Below are positions 7,195-9,010 of a stretch of 9,010 bases of DNA, in pieces. This DNA is from an uncultured Lachnoclostridium sp. GTDB lineage: Bacteria > Bacillota > Clostridia > Lachnospirales > Lachnospiraceae. Location: contig CAJMFH010000055.1 in the NCBI GenBank assembly GCA_905212635.1, positions 1 through 9,010 on the forward strand, written 5' to 3'. The notes beneath the pieces were generated by a model that saw only the letters and a list, made by a program, of their open reading frames with translations, was not told the origin of the DNA and made no database searches. Positions within the stretch are counted from its first letter, which is position 1. Each line of letters starts with the position of its first letter. Made by a program: the position numbers and the translations under genes.

Positions 7195-8113
7195 ATCGTA
7201 CCTTTACCCGCGCCAAGATCTCTTCGACCACTTCATTTTTCGTATGATTTTCTACCTTTGCTTTGGCCGTAAGATATATTCTATGTCTGGAAATAAATGG
7301 AAATGCATAGATCACATCCTCCGGAAAAACACATGTTCTCTCGCGCATAAAAGCAACCGCTTTGCTGATTTCCATCAGCGCAATGGTTCCTCTCGGACTC
7401 ATTCCCAGAGAAAGCATGGAATGATTTCTTGTCTGCTCCGAAAGCGTCACCATATAATCATATATTTTCTGATCCACGTGAACATCCTTTACCTGCTGCT
7501 GCATCGCCAACAGTTCCTCCACGGAAAGAACCGGTTCAACCTGCTGCAACGGATTTTCCCCCTGTCGTTCCTGAAGCAAAAGGATTTCTTCTTCATGAGA
7601 CGGATATCCTAATGTCAGACAGATCATAAAACGATCCACCTGAGACTCCGGAAGCAGCTGTGTTCCTACAAATCCTACCGGATTCTGCGTTGCCATCACA
7701 ACAAATGGCTCCGGTGCAGGATGTGCTTCTCCCTCAATCGTTACTTTTCCCTCTTCCATGACTTCCAAAAGCGCAGACTGCGTCTTGGAAGATGCTCGGT
7801 TGATCTCATCTGCCATAAAAAGATTGCACAAAATAATTCCTTTTTGATATTCTCTGGTTCCATCCGCATGAATCATCTGAAATCCCAGAACATCCGACGG
7901 CAGAACATCCGAAGTAAACTGCATTCGGTTGGCTTCTAACTGCATGGCTCGGGAGAATGCCATCGTAAGTGTCGTCTTGCCTACTCCCGGTATGTCATCC
8001 AGCAAAATATGCCCCTTTGCCAGTATTGCTGCCAGTATCAGCCGCTTTTCCTGTTCTTTTCCTTTAATTACCTTCTCTACTTCCTGTAAAATTCTACTAC
8101 ACTCTCTTTGCAT
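7193..8113 (-). CDS. MoxR family AAA+ ATPase
   Basis: A 306-residue protein from ATG 8111-8113, with AGGGAG 6 nt upstream. All AAA+ parts are visible in order: Walker A DDIPGVGKTT (39-48), Walker B NLFMADE (97-103) followed by INRASSKTQSALLEVM, sensor 1 VMATQNP (139-145), the arginine-finger segment LPESQVDRF (154-162), and the C-terminal lid with GMSPRGT (237-243) as sensor 2 region. The sequence is typical of the MoxR branch, whose members act as ATP-driven chaperones, usually paired with a von Willebrand-type or DUF58 protein. The length is normal (about 300-350). The DUF58 gene starts 12 nt further on and the TgpA-like gene follows, so the ATPase probably serves these two membrane proteins from the cytoplasmic side. 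All catalytic motifs look intact. The name MoxR is a family label; no methanol oxidation role is implied. Confidence 0.95.
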   Translation of the reverse strand: MQRECSRILQEVEKVIKGKEQEKRLILAAILAKGHILLDDIPGVGKTTLTMAFSRAMQLEANRMQFTSDVLPSDVLGFQMIHADGTREYQKGIILCNLFMADEINRASSKTQSALLEVMEEGKVTIEGEAHPAPEPFVVMATQNPVGFVGTQLLPESQVDRFMICLTLGYPSHEEEILLLQERQGENPLQQVEPVLSVEELLAMQQQVKDVHVDQKIYDYMVTLSEQTRNHSMLSLGMSPRGTIALMEISKAVAFMRERTCVFPEDVIYAFPFISRHRIYLTAKAKVENHTKNEVVEEILARVKVR

Positions 8114-8123
8114 ATTCTTCTCC

Positions 8124-8798
8124 CTATTTGTTTGTTATCTGCCAATTGATCGGCGTTTCCCCGTGAGCTTTCAAGAACTCGTTTGTCTGGCTGAATGGTT
8201 TGCTTCCAAAGAATCCGCGGTATGCCGACAATGGGCTTGGATGCGGTGCTTTTAAAATCAAATGTTTTGGATTGTTGAGCATTCTTGCCTTTTCCTGCGC
8301 CGGTTTTCCCCATAAAATAAATACGATTGGCCGGTCAATCTCATTGACTTTCTTTATCACGGCATCGGTAAACTGCTCCCAGCCCACTCCGCGGTGTGAC
8401 ATGGCGCGATGTGCCTGTACCGTCAGTACCGTATTTAGCAGAAGCACCCCCTGCTCTGCCCATTCTTCCAGATTTCCATGATTTGGAATATAGCATCCCA
8501 GATCATCGTGTAATTCTTTATAAATATTGACAAGAGATGGCGGAATCTCCACCCCCGGTTTTACGGAAAAACTCAATCCGTGCGCCTGTCCCGTATTGTG
8601 GTAGGGATCCTGTCCCAGTATTACCACTTTCACCTTTTCAAACGGAGTCAGATGAAAGGCATTAAACAGATCTTTTGCTGGTGGATACACGGGTACTTTA
8701 CTATACTGTTCTTTCACAAACAAAAACAATTTCTGATAATATTCCTTATGAAATTCCTCTGACAGCTGTTCCTGCCATTGTCCTGTTAATCCAGCCAT
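8124..8798 (-). CDS. ung: Uracil-DNA glycosylase, family 1
   Basis: A 224-residue enzyme that removes uracil from DNA as the first step of base excision repair. Signature motifs of family 1 are complete: VVILGQDPYH (58-67) with catalytic Asp64, LLLNTVLTV (119-127) with uracil-binding Asn122, and HPSPLSAYRGFF (186-197) with catalytic His186 and the DNA-intercalating loop. The residue numbers match E. coli Ung (Asp64, Asn123, His187) within one. The length is also typical (220-230). The ATG at 8796-8798 is preceded by GGAGG with a 7-nt spacer. It begins 19 nt behind hisF, and its TAG stop is part of the ribosome binding site region of the MoxR-type gene 10 nt downstream. Nothing in the sequence suggests damage-inducible control of its own; it appears to be expressed with its neighbours. 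Confidence 0.97.
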   Translation of the reverse strand: MAGLTGQWQEQLSEEFHKEYYQKLFLFVKEQYSKVPVYPPAKDLFNAFHLTPFEKVKVVILGQDPYHNTGQAHGLSFSVKPGVEIPPSLVNIYKELHDDLGCYIPNHGNLEEWAEQGVLLLNTVLTVQAHRAMSHRGVGWEQFTDAVIKKVNEIDRPIVFILWGKPAQEKARMLNNPKHLILKAPHPSPLSAYRGFFGSKPFSQTNEFLKAHGETPINWQITNK

Positions 8799-8817
8799 TG
8801 TCTTTCCTCCGTATCAT

Positions 8818-9010
8818 TTATCGTCTTACACTGATTCCACGCCCCGCCAGATACTCTTTCAGATCACTGATCTGCAATTCATTGAAATGGAAAAGGGAAG
8901 CTGCCAGCACGGCATCTGCTTTTCCCTCAGTAAGCGCATCGTAAAAATGTTCCTTTGTTCCTGCTCCCCCGGAAGCAATCACCGGAATCGATACATTTTC
9001 GGAAATCGTC
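8818..9010 (-). CDS. hisF: Imidazole glycerol phosphate synthase subunit HisF, C-terminal part (cut by right edge)
   Basis: The last 63 codons plus TAA are present. The translated end reads VSIPVIASGGAGTKEHF, then DALTEGKADAVLAASLFHF, and finishes ISDLKEYLAGRGISVRR. This is the conserved C-terminal part of the HisF (beta/alpha)8 barrel: IASGGAG is a phosphate-binding loop, and ADAVLAASLFHF with the following helix and LKEYL tail are typical. HisF closes the imidazole ring in histidine biosynthesis, using ammonia delivered by HisH and giving IGP and AICAR. The frame is open to the right edge, so the gene begins outside the window, and other his genes probably lie further upstream. The related barrel HisA is less likely because of the AGTKEHF...AASLFH pattern and the C-terminal tail. 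Confidence 0.95.
   Translation of the reverse strand, partial: TISENVSIPVIASGGAGTKEHFYDALTEGKADAVLAASLFHFNELQISDLKEYLAGRGISVRR

Overview
All nine protein-coding genes in this window lie on the minus strand, so transcription runs from high to low coordinates. Closest recognisable relatives of the proteins (a small GlmU-like beta-helix protein, a cysteine-rich 'GGGtGRT' protein behind an unusual IscU/NifU-like protein, a chromosomal topoisomerase III without zinc ribbons), together with AGGAGG-type ribosome binding sites, mixed ATG/GTG starts and moderate GC, suggest a Firmicute of class Clostridia, most likely a gut-type Lachnospiraceae. The taxonomic call is inference from family knowledge; no rRNA or other marker is present.

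Layout in transcription order: the 3' end of hisF (histidine biosynthesis, runs off the right edge); ung (uracil-DNA glycosylase); a three-gene envelope module made of a MoxR-type AAA+ ATPase, a DUF58 membrane protein and a large TgpA-like membrane-anchored transglutaminase-domain protein; topB (DNA topoisomerase III); and a short left-handed beta-helix (hexapeptide-repeat) protein. These seven genes are packed head to tail with gaps of 19, 10, 12, 12, 3 and 1 nt, and several ribosome binding sites overlap the stop codon of the gene before, so they look like one co-transcribed, translationally coupled string although their functions are mixed.

A gap of 102 bp follows. It holds a near-consensus sigma-A promoter (TTGACA, 17 nt, TACACT), and no convincing terminator. 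This promoter should drive a second unit: an IscU/NifU-N-like iron-sulfur scaffold-type protein and, 20 nt behind it, the start of a GGGtGRT-family protein that runs off the left edge.

The best understood genes are hisF, ung and topB. The MoxR-DUF58-TgpA trio is a widespread arrangement whose substrate is not known; the transglutaminase fold with an intact Cys-His-Asp triad is predicted outside the membrane. The scaffold/GGGtGRT pair is the least understood part. No RNA gene, CRISPR array, insertion sequence, integrase, attachment site or replication origin was seen, and there is no stretch above 300 bases without a gene. I do not see an obviously new system; the findings are modest leads.
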